Below, piece after piece: positions 7,041-15,004 of a stretch of 34,601 nucleotides of DNA; the first letter of the stretch is position 1, and every line of letters starts with the position of its first letter. Where the stretch lies: the NCBI GenBank assembly GCA_037442365.1, contig JBBIQK010000032.1, positions 1-34,601 on the forward strand. The letters are read 5' to 3'. A model generated the notes under the pieces. That model did no database searches, was not told where the DNA came from, and saw only the letters and a list, made by a program, of their open reading frames with translations. The position numbers and the translations under genes were made by a program. Origin of the DNA: GBS-DC sp037442365 (GTDB lineage: Bacteria; Armatimonadota; Fimbriimonadia; Fimbriimonadales; GBS-DC).

Positions 7041-7886
7041 CTACGCCGCGTCCAGCCAGCGTGCGAACGCCTCCGCGCAGTCGCGAAACAGTTTCGGCGC
7101 GCGCCGTGCGAAATGCGCGACGCGGTTAAGGTCTATCTGCAGGTACTCATGCACCAGCACATTTCGGAATCCGCCCGCGCCGCGCAGGCGTCGGTACAAC
7201 GCGGCAGAAAGAACCCCATGCGCCCGCAGCTCCGCCAGCGCGCCCTCATAGCTGTCGGGAAGCGTCCCGAAACGGCGCGTGAGGATATGCTGCGCCGCTT
7301 GCAAAATGAGCGTGATGCCTGTTTGCAGCCCGTGTTCCACCGTCCAGCGCAGGCTCAGATTGGTCGCCAGCGCATCGCCCGAGACGCGCGCGTAGTTGTC
7401 CAGCTCTTCTGCGACTCGTCTCAGGTTGAAAACCACCTGATGCACAAACTCGCGGTCGATATCCATCGGCGGTTGCCGTGCGTCGCGAGTCAGGCGACGC
7501 TGCTGGGCGCGCTGTTCGACGCACAGGCTCAACACTCCTGCCTCGTAGCGCGCTGCGGCGCATGCGTCGCGCGTATAGAGGCGCACGCCCGTGCGCAGGA
7601 TCGCCTCTTGAAGCCAGAACGGCGCGGCGGGCAGCTCCACAAGGTCGATTCGATCGGTACCCAGCCCCAGCGACAAATCCGCATAGAGCGCAGGGAAGGA
7701 GTAGCCCCGATCGGGCACGATGGCGAGGTCGATGTCGTTCGCGCCGTCGGGGTCTTGGGCGGCGGAGCCGAACAGGTACGCCGCCTGCACGGGACAGCGC
7801 TTCAACCGCTCAGGCAGTTGCGCCAACCGCTCGCGGATGTCATGCGCTAATGGGGGCAGATGGGCATACTTCTCACGAACCGCCAT
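7041..7886 (-). CDS. MntA-HepT fusion: nucleotidyltransferase plus HEPN RNase in one chain
   Basis: A 281-residue protein joins two halves that are usually separate toxin-antitoxin genes. Residues about 30-110 form a minimal nucleotidyltransferase (MNT) domain: FGS (39-41), DID (51-53) and a later Asp in RIDLVEL (about 81). Residues about 140-281 form a HEPN/DUF86 (HepT) domain with FRNVLVHEYLQID. This holds the RNase motif as Arg241-X4-His246-X-Tyr248. In known HepT/MntA pairs, MntA attaches AMP to that Tyr and inactivates the RNase. Here both are in one uninterrupted reading frame with an intermediate linker. A GG-type -10 box ends 6 nt before the ATG, so the mRNA is probably leaderless. 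Function as a self-neutralised toxin is inference. Confidence 0.85.
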   Translation of the reverse strand: MAVREKYAHLPPLAHDIRERLAQLPERLKRCPVQAAYLFGSAAQDPDGANDIDLAIVPDRGYSFPALYADLSLGLGTDRIDLVELPAAPFWLQEAILRTGVRLYTRDACAAARYEAGVLSLCVEQRAQQRRLTRDARQPPMDIDREFVHQVVFNLRRVAEELDNYARVSGDALATNLSLRWTVEHGLQTGITLILQAAQHILTRRFGTLPDSYEGALAELRAHGVLSAALYRRLRGAGGFRNVLVHEYLQIDLNRVAHFARRAPKLFRDCAEAFARWLDAA

Positions 7887-7892
7887 AGCCGA

Positions 7893-7898
7893 AGTATA
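7893..7898 (-). promoter_or_regulatory. GG-type -10 box (GGG-TATACT) for the MntA-HepT gene
   Basis: On the minus strand TATACT, preceded by GGG, ends 6 nt before the ATG at 7886. Transcription would start at the start codon. It lies between the stop of the upstream permease gene (7902) and this gene, so the two could be read separately. Confidence 0.55.
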
Positions 7899-7901
7899 CC
7901 C

Positions 7902-8714
7902 TCACCCCTTCACCGCGCCCGAAGTCAGCCCCGCGACGAACTCACGCTGCAGGTACAAAAACAGCGCCATCACGGGCAAGATGCTTAGCAGCGTGCCCGC
8001 CATCAGCATTCCGTACTGCTGCTGATAGATGCCCACCATCTGCGTGAGCGCAATCGGCAGGGTGAACCGCTCCGCGCTGTGCAGGATAATCTGCGGCCAC
8101 AAAAACGAGTTCCACTGCCCCATAAATGCTATCAGCACGAACGCGCCAATCATCGGGCGCACAGTCGGAATCACGATTTGCCAGTAAATCTGGAACTCGG
8201 AGCAGCCGTCGATGCGCGCGGCGTGAATCAGCTCGGTCGGCACGCTCAGCATCGCCTGCCGAAACAGGAAGATGCCAAATACGCTCACTGCGCCGGGCAC
8301 CAGCAGCCCCGCGTAGGTGTCCACCAGCCCCATCCGATAAATCAGCTCGTAGGTCGGCGCGAGGGTCACCTGTCCCGGAATGAGCAGCGTCGCGAGCATC
8401 AGCAGCGTAATCGCCTTTTTGCCCCGAAACTCGTACTTGGCGAGCGCGTAGCCCGCCAGCGAAGAGAAAAAGAGCTGAATCACGACCCCCGCACAGGCGA
8501 CAAACACGCTGTTGGCGACGAAGCGCATGAAATCCACCTGCGTGAACAGGTCGTAGAAGTTTTTCAGGCTGGGGTTCGGCGAGAAGAAGGTGTACGAGAA
8601 GAGGTCTTCGGGGGCTTTGAGCGCGGCGGCGAGCAGCCACACCAGCGGCGTGAAAGTGAGCGCCGCAATCGCCGTCAGTAGCGCCATCGTCGCCCATCGA
8701 AGCGCGCGAGTCAT
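7902..8714 (-). CDS. Carbohydrate ABC transporter permease (MalG-like)
   Basis: A 270-residue inner-membrane permease of the MalG/UgpE group that imports sugars with a second permease, a binding protein and an ATPase. About six hydrophobic segments are visible, and the ATPase-contact (EAA) loop is present as AARIDGCSEFQIYWQIVIP. The C-terminus LQREFVAGLTSGAVKG is diagnostic of the family. The usual MalF-type partner and binding-protein genes are absent on both sides: the flanks are a MntA-HepT gene and an S9 peptidase. It is therefore an orphan here. No strong ribosome binding site precedes the ATG at 8714. Confidence 0.92.
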   Translation of the reverse strand: MTRALRWATMALLTAIAALTFTPLVWLLAAALKAPEDLFSYTFFSPNPSLKNFYDLFTQVDFMRFVANSVFVACAGVVIQLFFSSLAGYALAKYEFRGKKAITLLMLATLLIPGQVTLAPTYELIYRMGLVDTYAGLLVPGAVSVFGIFLFRQAMLSVPTELIHAARIDGCSEFQIYWQIVIPTVRPMIGAFVLIAFMGQWNSFLWPQIILHSAERFTLPIALTQMVGIYQQQYGMLMAGTLLSILPVMALFLYLQREFVAGLTSGAVKG

Positions 8715-8897
8715 CGGCTTTACATTTCGTGAGCGAGAAAGGAATTCCTACCACGCATCGCTGCTGGGCAAGGGTAGGGGCGCGGCTGCCGCGCCCCACG
8801 CAACGGAATGGGCTGTGCCGAGGGCGGAACAAGTGCCCTTGCAACAAGTTCGCTTGGGTCGTCTTTCGCGCAGGCAGGCGCGAAACAAACCGCCTCC
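8715..8897. repeat. Intergenic region with REP-like palindrome (8774-8799)
   Basis: This 183-bp gap between the S9 peptidase stop and the permease start holds GGGGCGCGGC (8777-8786), a T, and its exact complement (8788-8797). It is flanked by GTA and AC as in the other copies. The neighbouring GCTGGGCAAGG resembles the CTGCAGCAAGGCGG flank of the copy at 34441 in reverse orientation, which places it in the same family. I see no further gene and no clear permease promoter here. Confidence 0.6.
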
Positions 8898-10898
8898 TCA
8901 CAGCTTCTCACGCCACCAGGCAAGGTACTGTTCCAGCCGATGGCGGCGCAGATCAGGCGGGCCGCTGCGCGATAGCCCATGACTCGACTCGGCGGGGTAG
9001 CGCACATACAGCACTTCCTTGCCCTGTCGTACCAGCGCGGCGAACAGCTGGTCGGCTTCTGTGATGGGGCAGCGCAGGTCGCCCTCGCTATGCACAATCA
9101 GCAGCGGGGTCTGGATGCGCCCCGCATACGCCAGCGGCGAACACTCCCAGAGCTTCTGCGGCTCGTCCCAGAAGTTGCCCTGCCAGTACCGATTGGGGAT
9201 CTGCGGGAAGTCGGAAGTGCCGCCCATGCTCACCAGGTTCACCACGCTGCGATCGGTGATGGCTGCCTTGAAGCGGTTGGTGTGCCCCACAATCCAGTTG
9301 GTCATGTAGCCGCCGTAGCTGCCGCCTGCGACGCCCATGCGCATTTTGTCTACGAACGGCAGGCTCTCCAGATAGTCGGCGACGGTCATCAGGTCTTTGA
9401 AGTCGCGGTTGCCCCAGTCGCCCCGGATGGCGCGGGCGAACGCTTCGCCGTAGCCGACGCTGCCGCGCGGGTTGGTGTACGCCACGATGTAGCCCTGCGC
9501 CGCGTGCAGCTGGAACTCGTGGAAAAACACGCGCCCGTACATCGCGTGCGGACCGCCGTGTATCATCAGAATCGTCGGATACTGGCGGCTGGGGTCAAAA
9601 TCGGGCGGCTTGAGCAGCCAGCCGTGAACGCTCACGCCGTCATCCGCCTGCACCTCGAACTCCTCGGGCGCGACAATCTGCACCTCGTCCAGCAGGGGCT
9701 GGTTGAACGCAGTTAGCGGGCGCGCCTCCAGCGTGTTGCCCGTGCGCTCGCCGAGGAACACCTCGTGCGGGTGGGTCGCGTCGCCCTTCAGCAAGGCGAG
9801 GCGATGCTCGTCCTGCGACAGGCTGAGGTCGGCAACTTCAAAATCGCCGTCCAGCAATTTATCCAGATGCGTGCCGTCCACCTTCACACGGTAAGGGTAG
9901 ACGCCGCCGCGCTCGCTCACCAGAAAATAGAGGTGCTGACTGTCCGCGCTCCAGAGCAGGGGCGCGCCGCCGCCGAACTCGCGCACATCGGTCAGCGTGC
10001 CCACGCCGACCGTGTTGTCCAGATTCGGGATCAAATCCACTGTCTCGCCCGTCTCCAGCGAGACCAGCCACACATGGTCGTTGCGCGGGTACGAGTCGTC
10101 AGGATAGGGGTTGCCGATATAGGCGATGTAGCGCCCATCGGGCGACCATGCGAGCTGGTACTTGGGTCCGTCGGGCGCGGGAATGCGTCGCAGCTCGCCG
10201 CCCTCTGCGGGCACAACCCAGATGGCGTCGTAGCCCGGATGGTTGTCGGGGTCGGGCGTGCGGTTGCTGATGAAGGCAATCTGCGTCCCGTCGGGCGACC
10301 ACACAGGGCTCGATTCGCTGAACTCGGGATCGGCGACGAGTTGCTGCGTCTCGCCCGTGCGCACATCGACCACATAGAGATGGTAGCGCTGGTCGACGAA
10401 CGCACCGTCGCCGTCCAGTCGCCAGTAGGGGCGGCGGATGATGCGCGGCGGGTTGGAGAGTCCCTTCTCCTGACGCTCTTTGCGGGCGGCTTCGCGCCAT
10501 TCGGGCGCGGTCTCGCGGTAAGTGAAGGCGATTCGCGTCCCGTCGGGCGACCACGCGAAGCTGCCGATACTGCCCTCTTCCAGATTCGTGATGGGGCGCG
10601 CCTCGCCGCCGTCGATGGGAATCACATAAATTTGCGCTTTTGGCTTCTGACGGTTGCTCACGAACGCAATCTGCCTGCCGTCGGGCGACCAGCGCGGCTG
10701 CGAATCGCTCCATTCGCCGTAGGTGAACGGCTGGGCCTCTTCGCCGACGCGCACGCGCCACAGGTTGGAGAAGTATTTGTTTTTTTCGGTATCGATCCAC
10801 TTATAGACGAACACCACCTGCTCGCCGTCGGGCGCGATTTGCGGGCTGGCGAGCAGCTTGATACGGAACAGGTCGTCGATCGTGATAGTGCGTTTCAT
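8898..10898 (-). CDS. S9 family prolyl oligopeptidase / acylaminoacyl-peptidase
   Basis: A 666-residue serine peptidase. The N-terminal half is a beta-propeller of repeated SPDG-type blades (for example WSPDGRQIAFVSNRQ and WSPDGTRIAFTYRE). The C-terminal half is an alpha/beta hydrolase with the triad Ser527 in GGSYGGYM, Asp607 in SEGDLRCP and His640 in AESSHGLSRS. Enzymes of this type cleave short oligopeptides or N-acylated amino acids. No signal peptide is evident, so it is probably cytoplasmic. The ATG at 10898 is preceded by GGAGGG, although the frame stays open upstream to 11156 inside recN. It follows recN by 47 nt on the same strand and may be co-transcribed. Confidence 0.94.
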   Translation of the reverse strand: MKRTITIDDLFRIKLLASPQIAPDGEQVVFVYKWIDTEKNKYFSNLWRVRVGEEAQPFTYGEWSDSQPRWSPDGRQIAFVSNRQKPKAQIYVIPIDGGEARPITNLEEGSIGSFAWSPDGTRIAFTYRETAPEWREAARKERQEKGLSNPPRIIRRPYWRLDGDGAFVDQRYHLYVVDVRTGETQQLVADPEFSESSPVWSPDGTQIAFISNRTPDPDNHPGYDAIWVVPAEGGELRRIPAPDGPKYQLAWSPDGRYIAYIGNPYPDDSYPRNDHVWLVSLETGETVDLIPNLDNTVGVGTLTDVREFGGGAPLLWSADSQHLYFLVSERGGVYPYRVKVDGTHLDKLLDGDFEVADLSLSQDEHRLALLKGDATHPHEVFLGERTGNTLEARPLTAFNQPLLDEVQIVAPEEFEVQADDGVSVHGWLLKPPDFDPSRQYPTILMIHGGPHAMYGRVFFHEFQLHAAQGYIVAYTNPRGSVGYGEAFARAIRGDWGNRDFKDLMTVADYLESLPFVDKMRMGVAGGSYGGYMTNWIVGHTNRFKAAITDRSVVNLVSMGGTSDFPQIPNRYWQGNFWDEPQKLWECSPLAYAGRIQTPLLIVHSEGDLRCPITEADQLFAALVRQGKEVLYVRYPAESSHGLSRSGPPDLRRHRLEQYLAWWREKL

Positions 10899-10945
10899 AG
10901 GTTTCCCTCCGCGGGAGGGGTTCGCGCGGGCGGGCGGATTTCCTG

Positions 10946-12613
10946 CTATTGGGCGGGCGCGCTCTGCAGCAGCTCCCGCGCGTGTTGCAGGGCGGTTTCG
11001 GTGGGAGCGCCAGCGAGCATGCGGGCAATCTCCTGCACGCGCGCCTCGCCTTGCAGCGGCTGCACGCACACGCGCGTCGCCGCGCCGTCGGTGTGTTTTT
11101 CGATCAGCAGGTGGCGGCGGGCGCGTGAGGCAATCTGGGGCAGGTGTGTGATACACAGTATCTGGAAGTGTCGGGCAAGCTGGGCAATCTGCTCGCCGAC
11201 GGCGTGCGCGGTGCGCCCGCCGATGCCCGCGTCGATTTCGTCGAACACGAGGGTGGGCACGGGCGCGGCGTCGGCTAAGGCGGTCTTGAGCGCGAGCATC
11301 ACGCGCGCCATCTCGCCGCCCGACGCGATTTTGCTTAAGGGGCGCGGCGGCTCGCCCGGGTTCGCGCTGAACAGGAACTCCACGCTGTCGGCGCCCGCCC
11401 CATCCAGCGGTTTGGGGCGCACTTCGACCACGAACTGGGCGCGTTCCATTGCCAGCGCGCCCAGCGACGCCTGTACCGCCTCCGCGAAGCGGTGCGCCCC
11501 CTCCCGACGCAGAGCGGAGAGCTGCTCGCTTAGCGTCTGCGCCTCCGCCTGCAACCGCGCCTGCTCCGCTTCCAGCTCGGCGCGTCGTTCGGTCTGCGTC
11601 TCCAGCGTGTGCAGCTTCGCCGCCGCCTCATCTGCATACTGTAGCACAGCTTCTATCGTGTCACCGTACTTGCGCTTGAGCCGCTTGATCAGCTCCTGCC
11701 GCTCGATGACCGCTTCCAGTCGGGCGGGGTCGTACTCGATGCTTTCGGCGTAGGCGCGCAGGTTGCGAGCGGTTTCTTCAATTTGCGCCAGCGCGCCCTC
11801 TAGCAGCTCGCCCCACGCGGCGACGCTGGGGTCAATCCGCGCGATTTCGGTCAGGTTGCGCGATGCGGCGGCGGTCTGGTCATACGCGCTGTTTTCGCCC
11901 ATCAGCGCGTCGTAGGCGTTGCCCGCCAGCGCGATGAGCTTCTCGGCGTGCGTCAGGCGACGCGCTTCGGTCTCCAGTTGCTCGTCCTCGCCGACCTGCA
12001 GGTCCGCCGCGCGTATCTCTTCCACCTGAAAGCGGTACAAATCCAGCATCTGCTCGCGCTCGCGTTCGCGGGCAATCAGCTCCTGCAGTTCGCGCTCGGT
12101 CTGTCGCAGGGCGCTGACGGTCTGGCGCACCCGCTGGCGCAGCGTCAGCGCAGGCTCGCCCAGCCAGCGATCCAGAAACTCCAGATGGCTGCTGGGCTTG
12201 AGCAGTGACTGGTGTTCGTGCTGCCCGTGCATATCAATCAGGAAGTCGCCGACGGCTTTGAGCGCACTGATGGGAACGGGTTGCCCGTTGATGCGCGCGA
12301 GGGAGCGTCCGCCTGCCTGCACCTCGCGGCTGAGGTAGAGCATGCCATCTTCTGGCTCGGCGCCCAGCTCGCTGAGGAGCGCATGCAGTTCGGGGTCGTT
12401 GGGCAGTTCGAACACGGCGGTCACGCGCAGTTTGTCCGTGCCCGTGCGAATCAGGCTGGCGTCGGCGCGTTCCCCCAGCGCGAGGTTCAGCGCGTCAATC
12501 AGAATCGATTTGCCCGCGCCCGTTTCGCCCGTGAGCGCGTTGAAGCCTGGCTCGAAGGCGACCTCCAGCCGATCGATAATCGCCAGGTTCTCGATGTGCA
12601 GCGCGTGGAGCAT
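10946..12613 (-). CDS. recN: DNA repair protein RecN
   Basis: A 555-residue SMC-like ATPase for double-strand-break repair. Walker A is GETGAGKS (29-36) in the RecN-specific context HIENLAIIDRLEVAFEPG. The ABC signature is ASGGEMARVMLALKT and Walker B is LVFDEIDAGIGG. Between them lies a central coiled coil of about 330 residues, as in the family. The C-terminal CITHLPQIAS matches RecN. The AGG-TACAAT box ends 8 nt before the ATG with no Shine-Dalgarno, so the message is probably leaderless. It lies downstream of dnaN on the same strand, but a terminator-like hairpin separates them. Confidence 0.96.
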   Translation of the reverse strand: MLHALHIENLAIIDRLEVAFEPGFNALTGETGAGKSILIDALNLALGERADASLIRTGTDKLRVTAVFELPNDPELHALLSELGAEPEDGMLYLSREVQAGGRSLARINGQPVPISALKAVGDFLIDMHGQHEHQSLLKPSSHLEFLDRWLGEPALTLRQRVRQTVSALRQTERELQELIAREREREQMLDLYRFQVEEIRAADLQVGEDEQLETEARRLTHAEKLIALAGNAYDALMGENSAYDQTAAASRNLTEIARIDPSVAAWGELLEGALAQIEETARNLRAYAESIEYDPARLEAVIERQELIKRLKRKYGDTIEAVLQYADEAAAKLHTLETQTERRAELEAEQARLQAEAQTLSEQLSALRREGAHRFAEAVQASLGALAMERAQFVVEVRPKPLDGAGADSVEFLFSANPGEPPRPLSKIASGGEMARVMLALKTALADAAPVPTLVFDEIDAGIGGRTAHAVGEQIAQLARHFQILCITHLPQIASRARRHLLIEKHTDGAATRVCVQPLQGEARVQEIARMLAGAPTETALQHARELLQSAPAQ

Positions 12614-12621
12614 CGCAGAGA

Positions 12622-12627
12622 ATTGTA
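12622..12627 (-). promoter_or_regulatory. GG-type -10 box (AGG-TACAAT) for recN
   Basis: On the minus strand TACAAT preceded by AGG ends 8 nt upstream of the recN ATG. No recognisable -35 lies 16-18 nt further upstream. The position predicts a transcript beginning at or within a few nucleotides of the start codon. Confidence 0.6.
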
Positions 12628-12677
12628 CCTGCTCTGCCTATGGCTCGCGGTTAGGGGCAGCGGAATCGGAGCTTGAT

Positions 12678-12706
12678 AAAACCAGCAGGGGCGCAACGCG
12701 CGCCCC
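12678..12706 (-). terminator. Probable intrinsic terminator after dnaN
   Basis: On the minus strand GGGGCGC, a GCGTT loop and GCGCCCC form a 7-bp GC stem (12688-12706), starting 7 nt past the dnaN stop. TGCTGGTTTT follows. The short T run makes it a moderate-strength candidate. Its position before the separate recN promoter is consistent. Confidence 0.55.
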
Positions 12707-12713
12707 CGCAAGT

Positions 12714-13805
12714 TCACAGCGCCATCGGCATAATCACGCAGAGGTAGTCGTCGACCTCGGCGGGCTTGATGACGGCGGGGCGCAGGGCTTCGGTCAGCTC
12801 CAGCACGACGCCCTCGCTCTTGACCACCTCCAGCACATCGAGCAGGTAGCGGGCGTTGAAGGCGATTTCGAGGTCGTCGCCCGTGCGCACGATGTCCACG
12901 CGCTCGGTCGCCTCGCCGACATCGCCCCGCGCGCTGATTACCAGCTTCTCGCCGTCCGTGCGCAGGTAGACCTTGTTCGAGTTGCTGCGGGCGACCAGGT
13001 AGGCGCGGCGCAGCGCACTGCGGAAGTCCTGCGTCATCAGCGTCCACTGGCGCGAAAACTCCTGCGGAATCACGCGCTGATAGTTGGGGTACTGCCCCTC
13101 AATCAGCTGAGTGTAGACGGCGGCGTTCTCGCCCAGAAACGCGGCGCGGTGCATGCCCAGCTGCAGGGTAATCGTCTCGCCGGCAGGGATTTTCTGCACG
13201 AGCTGGATGGCTTTCAGGGGCACGATGGCTGCCGTCGGTTCGCCCGCGCCTGAATCGATGCGCTCCGTGCGCACGGCGAGGCGGTGCGTGTCAGTCGCCA
13301 CCAGGCGCAGCGTGTCGCCCTCGAACTCCATGCGGATGCCTGTGAGCGTCTGGCGCGCCTCCTCTTTGGACACGGCGAACTCGACCGAGTCGACCATCTC
13401 CAGAAAGTGCTTTGCGGGCAGGGCAAGCTCGCTGGGCGATTCAATCGCGGGGATGGGCGGATACTCTTCGGCGGGCAGCCCCATCAGCTGGTAGCGCGAG
13501 TCGCCGCTGGTCAGAATCGCCTGATGGCGCTCGCCCGACTCGATGTGAATCTCGTCGCCGCCGAGCGAGCCGACCAGCTCGGTCAGCAGGCGCGCGGGCA
13601 GGGTCGTCGCGCCGTCCTCGCCGACCAGCGCGGGAATGCGGCACTCCACCCACTGCTCGAGGTCGCTGCCGACCAGACGCACGCTATCGCTCTGCGCCTC
13701 GATGTAGAGGTGGCTCAGGATGGGTAGGGAGGCGCGCGCCGCCGCCGCGCCCGCCACAACGCCTAACGCATCGTCAAACTGTTTCCGATTGAGCTGAACT
13801 TTCAT
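12714..13805 (-). CDS. dnaN: DNA polymerase III beta subunit (sliding clamp)
   Basis: A 363-residue protein of normal clamp length. It dimerises around DNA and tethers the replicative polymerase. Family landmarks are the start MKVQLNRKQFDDALGVV, LPILSHLYIEA, GTDTHRL-type LVATDTHRLAVRTE, PLKAIQLVQKI and the C-terminal YLCVIMPMAL, a variant of the usual VVMPMRL. The start has a strong Shine-Dalgarno (GGAGAGGAGGA) and a GGG-TACAAT box 34 nt upstream, so this gene has a conventional leader. dnaA and gyrB are not beside it; its neighbours are recN and a TPR gene, so this is not a canonical origin region. Confidence 0.96.
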   Translation of the reverse strand: MKVQLNRKQFDDALGVVAGAAAARASLPILSHLYIEAQSDSVRLVGSDLEQWVECRIPALVGEDGATTLPARLLTELVGSLGGDEIHIESGERHQAILTSGDSRYQLMGLPAEEYPPIPAIESPSELALPAKHFLEMVDSVEFAVSKEEARQTLTGIRMEFEGDTLRLVATDTHRLAVRTERIDSGAGEPTAAIVPLKAIQLVQKIPAGETITLQLGMHRAAFLGENAAVYTQLIEGQYPNYQRVIPQEFSRQWTLMTQDFRSALRRAYLVARSNSNKVYLRTDGEKLVISARGDVGEATERVDIVRTGDDLEIAFNARYLLDVLEVVKSEGVVLELTEALRPAVIKPAEVDDYLCVIMPMAL

Positions 13806-13997
13806 GCGAGTGTCCTCCTCTCCTCTGTTGAGGTTGGTAATTGTACCCCATTCGAGCGCGCGGGTACACCTCGAACGCTATAGCGAAGATGGTGAATGTA
13901 CGGGGGGAAGGCGCAGGAGAAGCTCGCTGCGAAGGGGAAGGCACTGGAACAGGAACGCCGCCGTGCTGGAGGCGGAGCTGCGATGCCTGCGCGGCGG
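13806..13997. promoter_or_regulatory. dnaN leader and promoter region with GGG-TACAAT (13840-13845)
   Basis: On the minus strand TACAAT preceded by GGG (13845 to 13840) lies 34 nt before the dnaN ATG, leaving a leader of about 27 nt that holds the Shine-Dalgarno. The remaining sequence up to the TPR gene stop (13998) is purine-rich on the plus strand. I see no gene or convincing DnaA-box cluster in it. Confidence 0.55.
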
Positions 13998-14975
13998 CTA
14001 ATCCCCTTCGTAGAAGGTGTAGCCGTCAAGGGCGCGCACGACGCCCTTGCGCTCGCCCTGCACGGTTTCTTCGACGGTCGACTCGGACACTTGGAGGCTG
14101 TCGCGCGCGGAGGGCGGCTCGAACGGGCGTATGTAGTCCAGCGCCTCGTCGGGCGTGTCGGCAATCACCCAGTAGTTGGCGAAAAAGCCTATCGGCGTGC
14201 GCACGCCCTCCAGCGGCTCGCGCCAGACGCCCTCGACCAGAATGTGCCAGAGTGGGGTCGGCTTGTCCGCAATGGGGTTGCCCGCCCGCATCAGCGCGAC
14301 AGCGTCGGGGTTGGTTTTGTCCCAGTGCAGGGCGCGTTCGGCATGCTCTCTGGCGCGGGCAAGGTCGCCGTCGCGCCGCCAGCAGATGAGCCCCCTGTAC
14401 GCATGCACCATCGCTGCTACAACGCCGTGCGACGATGGGTCGTCCAGCGCGTCGAGGGCGCGTTGGGCGCGCTCCAGCGACCGCTCCGCCTCGGCGTATC
14501 GCTCCCGTTGAATCAGGCAGTAGGCGCGCGTTGCCTCCAGCCAGGCAACGGGCAGGCGGTTCAGAACTTGCTCCGCCTGCTCCAGCATCTGCAGCGCGGT
14601 GTCGTACTCGCCCTGCCGCTGGTGGACAATCGCAAGGTTGAACAGGAAGCTGTCCTGCGGCGCGTTTGGGCACGCCAAGCCGTTGCGGAACGCCTCCAGC
14701 GCGTCGCCGTAGCGCTCCATATCCGAAAGGTAGCGCCCCAGATACTCCCAGAGAACCCAGACTTCGGGGGCAATCTCGACGCCTTCCTGCAGGGTGGCGA
14801 TTGCGTCTTCGGGGCGTCCCATGTCCCAGAGGGCGCGCGCCTTGATTTCGAACCCCGCCGTGTGGCGCATGCGGAACAGTTGCTCGGCAATCTGCACGGC
14901 TTTGCGGGGGTCGCCCTGCTCCAGCGCGCGCTCGGCGGTTTCCATCAGCTGCTCAGGGTCTCTGCGAAACAGCAT
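13998..14975 (-). CDS. Tetratricopeptide repeat protein
   Basis: A 325-residue protein that is mostly helical pairs typical of TPR scaffolds, for example AERALEQGDPRKAVQIAEQL, then ALWDMGRPEDAIATLQEGVE and AIVHQRQGEYDTALQMLEQA. Such repeats mediate protein contacts. No signal peptide is seen, so it is probably cytoplasmic. The last 90 residues or so (from about IADKPTPLWHILVEG) are not TPR-like and contain no motif I recognise. The ATG at 14975 has AGGAGGG a few bases upstream. It follows pheT by 29 nt on the same strand and may be co-transcribed. Function is unknown. Confidence 0.85.
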   Translation of the reverse strand: MLFRRDPEQLMETAERALEQGDPRKAVQIAEQLFRMRHTAGFEIKARALWDMGRPEDAIATLQEGVEIAPEVWVLWEYLGRYLSDMERYGDALEAFRNGLACPNAPQDSFLFNLAIVHQRQGEYDTALQMLEQAEQVLNRLPVAWLEATRAYCLIQRERYAEAERSLERAQRALDALDDPSSHGVVAAMVHAYRGLICWRRDGDLARAREHAERALHWDKTNPDAVALMRAGNPIADKPTPLWHILVEGVWREPLEGVRTPIGFFANYWVIADTPDEALDYIRPFEPPSARDSLQVSESTVEETVQGERKGVVRALDGYTFYEGD

Positions 14976-15004
14976 ACGCCCTCCTGTGGGCGCATGATAC
15001 CTTC

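Noticed and set aside
9765..11753. Long plus-strand ORF (662 codons) opposite the S9 peptidase and recN genes
   Set aside because: It is antisense to two well-supported genes, its translation is low-complexity and His/Arg/Ala-rich, and it matches no family. High GC keeps antisense frames open.
12700..14000. Replication origin next to dnaN
   Set aside because: dnaA is absent, and I found no cluster of TTATCCACA-like boxes or an AT-rich unwinding region in the short gaps around dnaN.
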